Assembly (NCBI GenBank): GCA_009733575.1
Contig: ML769421.1
Location: 186,001 to 250,000, forward strand
Source of the DNA: Gymnopus androsaceus JB14
Taxonomy: Eukaryota; Basidiomycota; Agaricomycetes; Agaricales; Omphalotaceae
Direction of reading: 5' to 3'
DNA: 64,000 bases
This document shows, in pieces, positions 33,277 to 44,700 of the stretch (positions are counted from its first letter, which is position 1; each line of letters opens with the position of its first letter). The notes beneath the pieces are model-generated. The model saw nothing but the letters and a program-made list of their open reading frames with translations. It did not search any database and was not told the DNA's origin. A program made the position numbers and the translations under genes.

Positions 33277-35407
33277 ATGATTCGTCCGTTATTGACTCTG
33301 AGGTCAACTACTCGGAGTATCTCATCCAATTTGCCTCAACAGGTCGATCTTTTGGAGCGTTATCGTAGCTTGGTTGCCCTTGGTCGTGTAAAGTATGATG
33401 ACAACCAAGTTCGCGTTATCATGCAGGTATGTCCGATCTTCAAATTTATCTGCCATAAGTTTCTAACTAGATCTCAGCTACGCAGACTGCAAAAGGATTT
33501 GCATAACTATACGCCGGTTGGAATATCTAGTCTCGCTCACTGGAACGACAATACCCGCTCTGTAGAATCTGATACAGATTCCCAGCCTTGGTGGTCAAGC
33601 TTCAAATCTACGACGGCCGACGATCCTCCCTCAGCTTTGACTTTGTTCAAAGGACATGCAGAGGAATTGGCTTCCCTAAACTCACCCAAAGTGTGTATAA
33701 TATATATCGGAATATGGCAGACTAACCAAAACAACAGGGGTTGCTCTTAACAGGTCCACCAGGCATCGGAAAGACTTTTCTAGTCGACTTGTGGTTTTCT
33801 GCTCTACCCACTCCTTACAAAACCAGGAAGCATTATAACCAATTGGTTTTGGAGATGTATCGTGCCGTTTGGGAGATAACTCAAGAACGTATGGCCGATT
33901 TAAGTAGTAGCCCTTCACCCATCACCAGTACATCCTGGAAGAGACGATCAATGACTCTTTTGGGTGATCTTGTCCGGTCGACTCAGAGTCAAAAGTATGC
34001 CAACCCACCCATGTCGTACGAAGTCGCTAAACGCCTCATCCAACGACATTGGCTTCTCGTCTTTGACGAAATCCAACTCCTCGATGTATCCAGCGCAAGT
34101 CTCCTTGCAGACGTCCTATCGTGGTTCTGGCGCCTTGGCGGTGTCGTCGTTGGGACTTCGAACAAGGTTCCAGAGGACTTGTATAAGAATGGCGTTCAGA
34201 GAGATAGGTTGGAGCCATTTGTTGAGGCGTTGAAGGCGCGGTGTCCTGTCGTCATTTTGGAATCATCTTCCAAGGATGATGTGGATAGAGATTGGAGGGT
34301 TGTTAGAGCGAGTGGATTACGTGGAACTTGGTTTGTAGCAGGTGAATCTGGTTTCGACGCAGCTATTACTGCGCTCAGTGGCCAGCCGATCCAAGGTCAA
34401 ACTGTTCAGCTATCAGTGTTTGGTCGGTCTTTGTGTGTTCCTTGGGCTTCAGGGAGGATATGCCGGTTCTCATTTGACCAACTTTGTGCAGAGGTCAGTC
34501 CTTATTCATTTTTAACTATTCCGATTCGCTCAAGTCCCGACAGGAACTAGGATCCGCAGACTATCTCACCCTCGCCTCAACATTCTCTACTTTCATCCTC
34601 GAAAACGTTCCAGTTTTACATCTTTCCGCGAAAGATCAAGCGAGACGCTTTATCGCCTTGACTGACGCGCTCTACGAGACGCGATGCAAGCTGATTGTCC
34701 TGGCTGAAGCAATGCCCCAAGAAATCTTCTTCCCGACGCTTCAGCGACTCAAACTAGTCCTCAGGAACATGATATCATGATGACAGAGTCGGTTGCAGAG
34801 ACAGGCGACACGTACCGACCGAATGTGTCTTCGTACGATGCACCCAATATGGAGGAAGCGCCGAAGGAGAGGGTTCTTCCTTTGGATACATTGTCGATAT
34901 TTTCTGGTGTGTATGCTCTTCGATCTTTATGGCCTACTTATGTATTCATTTCTCCAACAGGCAAGGATGAGCAATTCGCTTTCAAACGAGCACTATCGCG
35001 GTTGATTGAAATGACTAGTCCGAGCTATAACCGCGAGGAAGTTTGGACGCCTTTACCACTCTCTTCCCGCAAGTGGGAGATCAGTAACGCTTTAGATCGG
35101 TCACGCGAACGACAACCGCCGCCGCTCTGGCAGCACATCTAGATCGAAATTCCTACTGGAGAATGACGATTTTGCCATCGAGGCTGCGTACGCGCTCAAA
35201 TCTCACGATCGACATCTACCACGAGAAGCACGCCCAGCTCCGCGGTTGCGGGAGCATCATGTATGGGGCGTGAGGGAAGACTGGGGTGAAGGCGCCGGGA
35301 AATGGGGGAAGGGTGCTAAAGCGTACGCCGGTAGCGACGTCCACCAAAATTCAAATCCCGAACAAAAGCCGCCTTACAGTAAGGACACGTCGAATTCGTC
35401 TTCGTAA
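33277..35407 (+). CDS. AFG1: AFG1/LACE1-like mitochondrial AAA ATPase, with frameshifts
   Basis: Exons 33277-33426, 33478-33690, 33738-34493, 34544-34906 and 34961-35407. The N-terminus (MIRPLLTLRSTTRSISS) looks like a mitochondrial presequence. Walker A is GPPGIGKT, Walker B LLVFDEIQLLD, followed by the family motif VVVGTSNKVPEDLYKNGVQR. The C-terminal part has SIFSGKDEQFAFKRALSRL and the terminal VWGVREDWGEGAGKWGKGAKAY. AFG1-like proteins act in turnover of mitochondrially encoded respiratory-chain subunits. Three single-base losses break the frame: about 34733 (in CCCG after IFF), about 35110 and about 35165. Conserved sequence continues on both sides of each, so they are recent mutations or assembly errors. 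Confidence 0.8.
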
Positions 35408-35945
35408 TCCTTTCGAGTTTTTATTCTTACCGGATACTGGACACTGGCAGTGGCTTTGTGGCTCAGGTGAGGTAATTATTCGTTGCTAAATCTCGTTTTC
35501 TCCCCGGTAAAAGCTGTTTACAAGCGCCATTTATCTGTATTTGGTCTCGTTCTGTCTAGTTAACGGCCGAAAAGTGTTCATGGTCAATTCATTATTTACA
35601 TTCTACAGGGGGGTTAAAGTGATGCTTGACTACAATCTACTACCGTAACGGGAAGTCATGTATCATATTTGTATATCGGGAATGGCTCAGCTGCTGGCAT
35701 TATATCATTGACACTCTTTCATTATACACTGCTTTGGCATCTCGGCTTGTTTTCTTCCACCATGCTCTGAATTGACCGTTTTTCAGAACCTTTCACTTTT
35801 ACCACGTTCTGTTCTAGAATTCACAAGCACTGTATCTCTTTTCTAATTCCTCAGGCTTGCAAGCATTCCTTCCTCCATTTAACTTGGAATATTACCCGCA
35901 GGCTAGGTGCGTTCGTTGTTTTACTCTCTGGAGAGTACCTCTTCG
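35408..35945. other. Intergenic, nothing recognised
   Basis: AT-rich spacer between the AFG1-like gene and the Ser/Thr-rich protein; no feature supported. Confidence 0.4.
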
Positions 35946-36877
35946 ATGCTAGTGCTGATACCGAATCATGTTGACCAGGCAATACCTATATTCTCAATGT
36001 CTTCTGTGCTCGATATATCATTCACCTCATCAAGCTCGAGGACATTCCGAATCTTCACTACTACTAGTGTTCCTAGCAGTACTAGCTCCAGCTCATTCAC
36101 TACCACCATCTTAACAACTTCAATCCGTTCGTCCTCTGCTCCTATCACTACTTCGTTAACTAGTAGTACGTCCAGCTTTCGTGTTCGGATCCAGATTTCA
36201 ACTAACTTTGTCCGGATGAACAGCGATTGTGACAACGTCAACCTCGACTGTCTCTGCTTCACCTTCTGTCAATGGCACAAGTAAATCGAATCTCGACCCC
36301 GGAACGCTTGCAGGGCTAGTCATTGGAGGGTTTATTAGCCGGTGTCGTGCTAGGTGGATGTATCTGGTTCTCCATAATCGTTGCACGACGACGAATGCGG
36401 CGAAGAAGGACCGTGGTGGGAACACAACCAGAAGAACGCCTCATGCATCTAGGTATGATTAACCACTTATCTCCGAGCGTGTTATTTATTTACCAATTAC
36501 TTATTATTGTAACAGAGAAGATGCGCGGGCAAGCAGCTCCGCCGTTACGAGACGGTATAGCGATACAGAGTCTCCCTCCGTCAAGAAACATTCGAGTGCT
36601 TAACTGGATCGCGCGCACACGAGGCGCTGGTCCTCCCAGTGTATCGCAACACACTATGAGCGAGAGGAGTGTGCATGGCGAAGAATATCGTGGCATGTCA
36701 GCAGCTCATCCGGCGGAAGATGTACTATCAGATTCGAGCAGTGAAAGTCAAAGTCATTATTCACACCCAAGCACACTTCCTCATGCTAGTACTAAATCAG
36801 GACCGCGGCGTAGTTCGTCTGCAGTAGGGCGACCCAATGTATCGGATACTCGAACATCCTTTATCAGGATGGATTGA
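35946..36877 (+). pseudogene. Ser/Thr-rich single-pass membrane protein, frame-disrupted
   Basis: A Ser/Thr-rich ectodomain (TSSSSRTF, SSTSSSSFTTT, SSTSS), then LDPGTLAGLVIGG leading into LLAGVVLGGCIWFSIIVARRR, a transmembrane helix with a basic stop-transfer cluster. The cytoplasmic tail has a Ser-rich end (DSSSESQSHYSHPS). This is the architecture of fungal Mid2/WSC-type cell-surface proteins, without a clear WSC domain. Ectodomain, membrane segment and tail lie in different frames: a shift near 36190-36230 and one at about 36327. An intron at 36452-36513 (GTATGA...AACAG) is likely. The start is uncertain. Confidence 0.5.
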
Positions 36878-37019
36878 TAGACGAACCAAATTGTACAGTA
36901 TATGGACGTGGGGAGTCAAGTTATATGTCTATCTAGTGCTGAATGGGACAATGTCACCAGACTTTCATACTGAACTTCTCGAAGTCGAGATATGGTATGG
37001 ACCGGTTTGATTTGCATGA

Positions 37020-37057
37020 GAGTGGACACACAAGTTTACGAACTTGTGTGTCCACTC
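37020..37057. repeat. Perfect hairpin, 17-base stem with 4-base loop
   Basis: GAGTGGACACACAAGTT at 37020-37036 and its exact complement at 37041-37057 flank a TACG loop. It lies 62 bases upstream of the zinc-finger start codon, so it could form in that gene's 5' leader or act as a palindromic protein-binding site. It could also be a 3' end signal of the upstream gene. Confidence 0.7.
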
Positions 37058-37118
37058 ACGATAAATAGATAGATTACGTGTCTTTGTCGTTTCTTTCTTA
37101 TCCCCCACTCCAGCCTCC

Positions 37119-38174
37119 ATGTATCAGTGCACTACATGTCATCGCGAATTCTCCTCAGACCGTGCGCTTCATGCCCATTGTCGAGACAAGAAAGACCATC
37201 CCACTGCCTCCATGTATCAGTGCACTACATGTCATCGCGAATTCTTCTCAGACCGTGCGCTTCACGCCCATTGTCGAGACAAGAAAGACCATCCTTACTG
37301 CGAGAGCTGTGAGATCCTCTTTCGAAACTTTGTTGTTTTAGGTAGCGTAAGTCTTGTATTCCATTTATGTATCGACCCAAACTTCTCTTTCTTTGACTGA
37401 TCCTCCCTTTTGTAAAGCATATGCACGATATGCACTCTGATTCCGACGATGACTCCGACGATGACTCCGAATCGAGTGAGGAAGAGGAAGATGTCCCATA
37501 TTGCAAGATCTGCAACCAAGAATTCGGAAATTCGGCCCATCTCACTCAGCACCTCTCTAGTTCGAGGCACAACTGGTGCTTCCTTTGCTCTCAAGATTTT
37601 TCGACTGCCAATGCTCTTTCAAAGGTACTTGAAGGTTTTTTTAGACCGCTACTAGGTGCAAACTCACATTTCTTTCAACTTTCAGCATTTGTCGTCTCAG
37701 GTCCACCGTCCACGCAATATGAAGTGCCCTTTGTGCTCCGACAAGTTCAAAATGACTTCATCGATAGCTCAGCACATTGAATGTGGTGCTTGCCACCAGA
37801 GTATCAACAGACACACCGTAACTCAAGCAGTCCATGCACTCGACCTTATTCCTACCATTTCCATTAACCGTCGCATTACCGGAGGTAGTACCCCCGCGAC
37901 CCGCACCATCACCGCCTACTCTGCTACAGAACGCGCATTTAACGCCAAATTGAATGTGTACGAGTGTTACCTCTGTCGCAAGACGTTCAAGTCTTTGAAC
38001 GGTTTGAACTCGCACCTGAGCTCTGCAGCACATGATTCGAAAGAGTTCAAATGCCCGAAGTGTCAAAAGCAGTATACTTTGATCTCGGGTCTTGTGCAGC
38101 ATATCGAGAGTGAAGCGTGTGGCATTGCTAAGTTTGAGGGGGTTCGAGAGCAGATGCTAGGGGATAACGAATAG
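37119..38174 (+). CDS. C2H2 zinc-finger protein
   Basis: Three exons (37119-37346, 37418-37624, 37686-38174; introns 71 and 61 bases) encode 307 residues with all junctions in frame. Two nearly identical fingers open the protein (YQCTTCHREFSSDRALHAHC), products of a 93-base tandem duplication. Then come YCESCEILFRN..HMHDMH across intron 1, an acidic Asp/Ser/Glu linker, YCKICNQEFGNSAHLTQHL, WCFLCSQDFSTANALSK, MKCPLCSDKFKMTSSIAQHI, YECYLCRKTFKSLNGLNSHL and FKCPKCQKQYTLISGLVQHI. Lone or loosely spaced C2H2 fingers like these are common in mushroom genomes and are usually nucleic-acid binding. No DNA target can be inferred. Confidence 0.85.
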
Positions 38175-38423
38175 CTTCCAGAGAATGCTGGCGATATAAA
38201 GGAATGAAGGAAGCAAAGATTTTGACACTTTCTTGTAGCAAAAGAATGTAAATAGCAGAACATGTACATATTCTTATTATTTCCACAAGTGACCAAGCAA
38301 AAAATTAAAAATGAGAGTTGAAAGAAGTGACTTGCGCGAAATGCGTTCCCGCGTACGGGCGCCTGTGAGCTGCGTACAACTAAAACTCTGTTCACAGGCC
38401 CGATTCACATTCAGCATAGTAAT

Positions 38424-38447
38424 GTCCCCTTCGGGGTGACATACGAA

Positions 38448-38478
<31 letters not shown>

Positions 38479-38551
38479 GGCCCCTGCACAAGGATGACAC
38501 GCTTTTCCGGAGTGGTAGATCTACGGATCTCAATATTTATTTTGCTTTTTT
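38424..38551 (+). ncRNA. U6: U6 spliceosomal RNA gene, copy 1
   Basis: The 5' stem-loop GTCCCCTTCGGGGTGAC is followed by AATTGGAACGATACAGAGAA (with the ACAGAGA box), GATTAGCATGGCCCCTGCAC and AAGGATGACACGC: the core of U6. A T6 run at 38546-38551 is a Pol III terminator. U6 pairs with U4 and U2 and forms the catalytic centre of the spliceosome. The mature 3' end is uncertain, since the T-run lies about 20 bases beyond the expected end. The internal loop has CTGCACAAGG where most U6 RNAs have CTGCGCAAGG. Confidence 0.9.
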
Positions 38552-38849
38552 GTAGGATGATGCTAACATATACTGTACATATGTCTTTGCTTTACTCTCT
38601 CATTTTTTAAAAAAAGTTTTGCTTTGTTCGAAGTTCTGCAAATCGAGCACTGTAATTTTTGTTGGTGATGCTCATGTAGACAACCCACCAGAGTACGCCT
38701 TGTACTCTAGAATATCCCCAAGCATCAGCTCGTCCACTTGATTCTTGCGATGGCCTACTGTATCAAATGCGAAAGGTGTAACACTAATGTATGTATCTGT
38801 ATTTTGGGGAGACATTGGCCATACATATGTATGGTCAGATTTGTTGTAA

Positions 38850-38941
38850 TAGAGCTTATTAGCAGCGCATCTTAAAGTGCTGAGATTATATTCAAATCAA
38901 TTATGTGGTGCAACTTTACAAGGTGCTGCTAATAAGCTCTA
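38850..38941. repeat. 92-base palindromic mini-element
   Basis: TAGAGCTTATTAGCAGC (38850-38866) and its exact inverse (38925-38941) flank a 58-base interior that is itself partly symmetric. TA borders could be a TA target as for Tc1/mariner-derived MITEs, but no longer copy is present for comparison. It lies between the two U6 genes. Confidence 0.5.
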
Positions 38942-39058
38942 ATGGATGACTACTTATCTGAGTCTGTACTTACTTACAAGGTATGAAATGCGGATATGTA
39001 AGTGAAAGAAAACAAAAAAAAAAAAAATGAGAAAGTGAAGCAATAGGCATCCTCGTAC

Positions 39059-39130
39059 AAAAAAGCAAATAAATATTGAGATCCGTAGATCTACCACTCC
39101 GGAAAAGCGTGTCATCCTTGTGCAGGGGCC

Positions 39131-39161
<31 letters not shown>

Positions 39162-39185
39162 TTCGTATGTCACCCCGAAGGGGAC
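39059..39185 (-). ncRNA. U6: U6 spliceosomal RNA gene, copy 2 (inverted)
   Basis: The minus strand carries the same U6 sequence, from the G at 39185 to a T6 run (39064-39059), identical to copy 1 through the U6 core as far as I can compare. About 80 bases upstream are also shared (GGGCGCCTGTGA, GCGTACAACTAAAACT, CCCGATTCACATTCAGCA), so the promoter was duplicated too. The two genes are convergent, 3' end to 3' end, about 510 bases apart. Confidence 0.9.
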
Positions 39186-39419
39186 ATTAGTTTGCTGAAT
39201 GTGAATCGGGCCCCTGAACAAAGTTTTAGTTGTACGCAGTTCACAGGCGCCCGCACGCGAACGGCGCCTATTTATTAGTTATACAATTCTGTATTCGCAC
39301 TCAACGTGCGCTTTTGAATTTTGCCATGCTAGAACAGAAGTAGAAAGTAGTAATAAATGTACAATAGGAGTGTAGTTCTATAGTAGTCCAAGTATATAAT
39401 TCAGAAGAGGAATCTATCG

Positions 39420-41600
39420 TCATTTACTCGTCGAATCAACTTCCTTTGAACTGCCTACACTTTTCTTCACCATCCCCAGATTCTCCTTTCCCCTATCCGA
39501 AGGAATGGGAGGAGGTGGACGTTTAGGCAACACCGGTGTCCTCCTCGACGCCCCTGCGCTCTTCTTTGTCGGAGATGGCGATACCACTCCTCGACCAAAC
39601 GTCGGCGTGACACCGCGGTTCACAGAATGAACAGAACGAGCAGACCCGGGCCCATTCCCAGCATTATTATTGTTATTATTCCGATTTTGAGGAGACGGCG
39701 TAAGCACTACGCTATTTGTGGAATTCGGTGTGGTACGCGGAGGTGAGCCGGCTTTCTTGAGTGAAGAAGAGATCGTTGGTCTGAACAGCGAATGGGAGGG
39801 AGGTGATGGTGATGCTGTGACACGAGCCTCAGCCTTTCTTCTCGGGGGAGACTGAACCGGCGTAGTACGACCAGTAGTCAAAGAATCTCCCCTACTCCGA
39901 GTCGGTGAGGAGAACTTCCGCTTCGGTTTCGGTTTGGTTGCCTTCGCCTTGGTGATATCAGTGTCAGTATCAGCCTTCATTGACGACACTTTCGGTCTGG
40001 AAGGTGGAGAGAGGGAGATCGAAAGTCTTCGAGGGATTCTAGTGGAAAGATTGAGACTCTGAAGAATCGAGGTACGTTTCTTTGGAGACGGTGTTTCCGA
40101 GAAGGCTGGTATCGTCACAAAGACAAAATCGGCGTCCAAGTCAGAAGAATTCGACTTCGTCTGTATCTGATGGTGAGAGGATTCGGATTCAGCAGCAGTT
40201 TTATTTGCGTGAGGAAAGATATCTACGCTCGACAGGACCACGGTAGCAGGATAAACAGGATTGGCTTCCTCGATGGTGTCGAGCTTGATGTTGTTGAAGC
40301 GACTATAAATCAATTCCAATGACTGGAGCGCGTCCTCCGTAGTGAAATCGCTACTGCCAGATTCGCTTCCACTTTGAACCGAAGTCTGGCCACCAGAATC
40401 CGCCGCTGCCCAAAAGTCGGATGAGAACAAGGACAGACGTGGAAGAGGAGAAATGGGTTCGGAGGTTTCCGAGTCGGCACAAGCCCTCGTTGACCCAGTT
40501 ACAGAGCTGTTTCCAGAAGATTGCGTACTGGGGAGCGAACCGCCCGAGGAAGAGCCACGTATCAACGACGCCTAGAGATCAAGTCATTAAAAGGAAACAA
40601 TCATAATAGCAGTACTCACATTTACAGTCATGATGCTTGCAGCCGCTGAAGCAGACAATTCTGGTTTGGGGTCGGAAGGCATGAAAAGCGAGCTAGCGTC
40701 TACGATGCGGGGAAGCGACGGGAGAAGCTGGCCGTACATCATCCTCGACCTCTCGTGCTTGTGTGACCACAGTACTTCTGATAGGAAGCTCTCCGCTCTT
40801 CAACTTTGACCACAATGCATCGACTGCCTCCTGCCGTTGGACGGAAAGCACATCCTGAACTTCGAAAGAGTAGACGCAGACGGAGTGATCACATCCCTAC
40901 GTTCTCCGTCCTTTTGCGCCATGGTTTTCCAGTACTGGGCAAAGTTTCTGGTTTGGCGAAGATCTGATCTTGTCTTGCAGTGTAACACCAAGTGCAGACG
41001 CGTAATGGTCCTGCGAGCGATCACCAATAACGGCAGGAATCAAAGTCGACCATGGACTGTGAGGGACCTCTGCAGCTCTCGAATGGCGTCTACAATGGCA
41101 TCTATAAAGGTGGATCCGGAGGCTATCGCTTGGCGAGTACGAAGGAAAACAAAACCACATAGTTCGACATCGAGAAGAAGGAGACAAGGAATTTCTCAAG
41201 ATGGTCGATGCTAATTTCGAGAAAGTGAAGTTCCTTCTGAGACTCGTCAATTGCACGGTTCAGATCGCTGATCAGGAGATTCTCGGAGACGATAAGAGAC
41301 TTGTACGAGTTGATTTCGGCGGCTTTGAGCCCGAAATGCGATTTGAGCTGTTGATGAACCAGCCACATTTGGGCGTTTTCTTTCTCAAGTTGGGTAATGC
41401 GCTTCTTCTACGTAGAAGAGGCAGGAAGAAGGAGGCATGTTTGGGTACCTGGAATAGTCACCTAATTGCTGGACCAAGTCACCGAGAGACAGAGAATGAG
41501 GCACAGAGTTGGGAGGTTTAGCAAAAGCTGCAAGGTCAGAGTCTGATCTGGTTCTACGGTGAATGAGATGAGAAAATCGACGAAGAAGAAAGAATTTCAT
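39420..41600 (-). CDS. Coiled-coil protein with Ser/Pro-rich tail, several frame breaks
   Basis: Exon 1 from ATG 41600 encodes MKFFLLRRFSHLIHRRTRS and LGDLVQQLG; exon 2 (about 41410 down) encodes a coiled coil (ITQLEKENAQMWLVHQQLKSHFG in pieces, then ENLLISDLNRAIDESQKELHFL). A middle part includes LIPAVIGDRSQDHYASALGV, NFAQYWKTMAQKDGE and EVQDVLSVQRQEAVDALWSK. A GTGAGT...CTAG intron precedes the last exon (about 40573-39420), a 381-residue Ser/Pro/Lys-rich disordered tail with PKRPPPPIPS near its end. The pieces of the middle part lie in alternating frames, requiring at least four single-base shifts between about 41200 and 40700. I do not recognise the family; a septation or cytoskeletal scaffold is possible but unproven. 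It is divergent from RSE1, start codons 150 bases apart. Confidence 0.5.
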
Positions 41601-41750
41601 AGTAGTAGAATGGCCAGCCAGCGGCGCTTGTTGTGGTTAGAAGTTGAGGCGTCTCGTTTTGACAGCTTTGACCATTACAAATCCATCAAACTTTTCCTTC
41701 AACCCAAACCGGGCTTGTCTATTCGCAGTCTTTAGTGACCAGCGAACGGC

Positions 41751-44700
41751 ATGCATTTGTATAACCTCACACTCCAGCCTCCTACCGCTATCACTCAGGC
41801 CGTAGTGGGCAACTTTTCTGGTGTTCGGCAGCAGGAAATTATCGCGTCCCATGGCACTCGTTTGGAACTTTTGAGGCCAGATCCTCAGACCGGAAAAGTT
41901 GCAACAATTATATCGACCGATGTTTTTGGTTCAATACGCTCTTTGGCAGCGTTTCGGTTGACAGGTGGAACCAAGGGTGAGCGCGCTCTGTACGTGTATG
42001 TTTTGTCTATATCTTATTATTTTTCCTTCTCTCTTCTCAGACTACGCTATAGTAGGATCTGACTCTGGCCGTATCATTATCCTCGACTACGACCCTAAAA
42101 CTAGTTCATTCGTCAAGCTGCACCAGGAGACGTATGGAAAGTCTGGAGCAAGAAGGATTGTTCCCGGTCAATATCTTGCTGTGGATCCAAAGGGTCGCAG
42201 TGTGATGATCTCTTCCATGGAAAAAGCAAAACTGGTTTACATTTTGAACAGAGACGCTGCCGCCAACCTTACCATTTCCTCTCCACTCGAAGCACACAAA
42301 AACGGCGCTATCATTCATCACATTGTCGGTCTCGATGTTGGGTTTGAAAACCCAACATTTGCTGCGCTCGAGGTCGATTATACCGAATCTGACCAGGACC
42401 CAACAGGAGAAGCTTTCAAGAATGCAGAAAAGATGCTCACCTACTTATGAGCTGGACCTTGGGCTGAATCACGTTGTCAGAAAATGGAGTGAACCCACGG
42501 ATCCGCGAGCAAATCTTTTGCTCCAGGTACCTGGAGGTCAACTAGCCTCTTCGGATCGCTTTGACGGACCTTCCGGTGTACTTGTTTGCTGCGAGGACCA
42601 CATTATCTATCGACATATGGATGCACCTCAGCACCGTGTTCCTATCCCGCGCAGGAAGCATCCTTTGGACCAAAGGGACCGCGGAGTGCTCATTGTATCA
42701 GCCGTAATGCACAAGATGAAGGTGCGTGTCATTTACTAGTAGTTTCTTATTAAACTGACGTGCTGTCTTAGGGCGCCTTTTTCTTTTTGGTTCAGAATGA
42801 GGACGGCGACTTGTTCAAAGTCACTATCGAGCATGAAGACGAAGATGTGAAATCATTAAAAATCAAGTATTTTGATACTGTACCTGTTGCGTCCAGTCTC
42901 TGTATTCTTAAATCTGGTTTCCTTTTTGTTGCTTCCGAGTTCTCGAATCAGTGAGTGCAACATTTCTATCGTGACCCTTTTAAAGCTAATGTCGAATTTT
43001 TCAGTTATTTCTACCAATTCCAAAAGCTTGGTGATGATGACGATGAACCTGAATTCAGCTCGACATCGTATCGTTCTTTCGGCATGGCTGACCCAACAGC
43101 ATCTCTCCCGCATGAATATTTCCGTCCTCGTCCACTAGAAAATCTTGCACTTGCTGACGAGCTCGAATCGCTAGATCCTATTCTGGATTCCAAGGTCATG
43201 AACATCCTCCCCAACTCGGATACACCGCAGATATTCGCCGCGTGTGGTCGTGGATCCAGGAGCTCACTGAGGACACTTCGACATGGGTTGGAGGTTGAAG
43301 AGTCTGTTAGTTCGGATTTACCAGGTATACCGAATGCGGTTTGGACGACCAAGAAAAAGAGCGATGGTGAGTTGGTGTTGCTTTCATGTTGTTCGAGTTC
43401 TATCGATCTCACCGTTATTCGTTAGATGCATACGATTCGTACATCATCCTTTCCTTCGTCAACGGTACTCTGGTCCTTTCCATTGGTGAAACCATCGAAG
43501 AAGTCCAAGACACCGGCTTTCTATCTTCTGCCCGCACCCTAGCTGTGCAGCAAATTGGCGACGACGCCCTCCTTCAGGTCCATCCAGAAGGTATTAGGCA
43601 TGTCTTGGCCAATGGACATGTTACGGAATGGAAAGCACCGGCAGGAAAGAGTATAGTTAACGCGACAACGAATAAACGACAGGTCGTCGTTGCTCTGAGC
43701 TCGGCCGAGTTGGTGTATTTCGAGTTGGATTTGGAGGGTCAACTGAATGAATATCAGGATCGGAAAGCTATGGGTAGTACGGTGCTGGCGTTGAGTATCG
43801 CCGAGGTTCCAGAAGGGCGTCAAAGGACGCCATTTTTGGTGTGTCTTTTTTCTTGATTCGGTGGCGCGAGACACTGCTAACTAGCTGGTACACCTAGGCT
43901 GTTGGATGTGAAGACCAGACTGTTCGCGTCATCTCTTTAGATCCGGAAAGCACCCTGGAAACTATCAGTCTGCAAGCGTTAACGGCCCCACCCTCCTCCA
44001 TCTGCATCGCAGAAATGCTTGACGCGAGTATCAACAAAAACCAGCCCACACTGTTTGTCAACATTGGTCTGCAGAACGGTGTGCTGCTACGGACGGTCCT
44101 GGATCCCATCAATGGTCAGCTAACTGACACTCGCACACGGTAAGTCGTCTCAACCACTATCCTTGTATATACTGTACTAACAAGTAAATTTTTTTTTAAG
44201 TTTCCTAGGAACGAGGCCAGTCAAACTCATTCGCGTGCAAATACAACGCAACCCCGCAATTCTTGCTCTCTCATCACGGTCGTGGTTAAATTACAGCTAC
44301 CAAAATTTGATGCACTTTACACCACTGATTTTCGAAAGCTTCGACTTTGCATGGAGTTTCTCTGCTGAACTTAGCCCAGAAGGTCTTATCGGGATTACTG
44401 GAAGTACATTGCGGTAGGTACCCGTTCGCTTCTGTACAACGCAAACCTTCAGACGCTGAGATTTTGTCGATTTAGAATCTTCCAGATACCAAAGCTAGGC
44501 ACTCAACTTAAGCAAGACTCGATACCGCTTTCTTATACTCCTCGGAAATTTATCACGCAGACGTGGACAAGGGAGATGGGACCAGTGACGTATTTCTACT
44601 TGATAGAAGGTGATCATCGAGTGCTAGGTGAGGATGCGGCGGAAAAGAAGTTGGCTGAGCTTGTGCGTTGTTCACTATCGCTATCTATCAAGCATAGACA

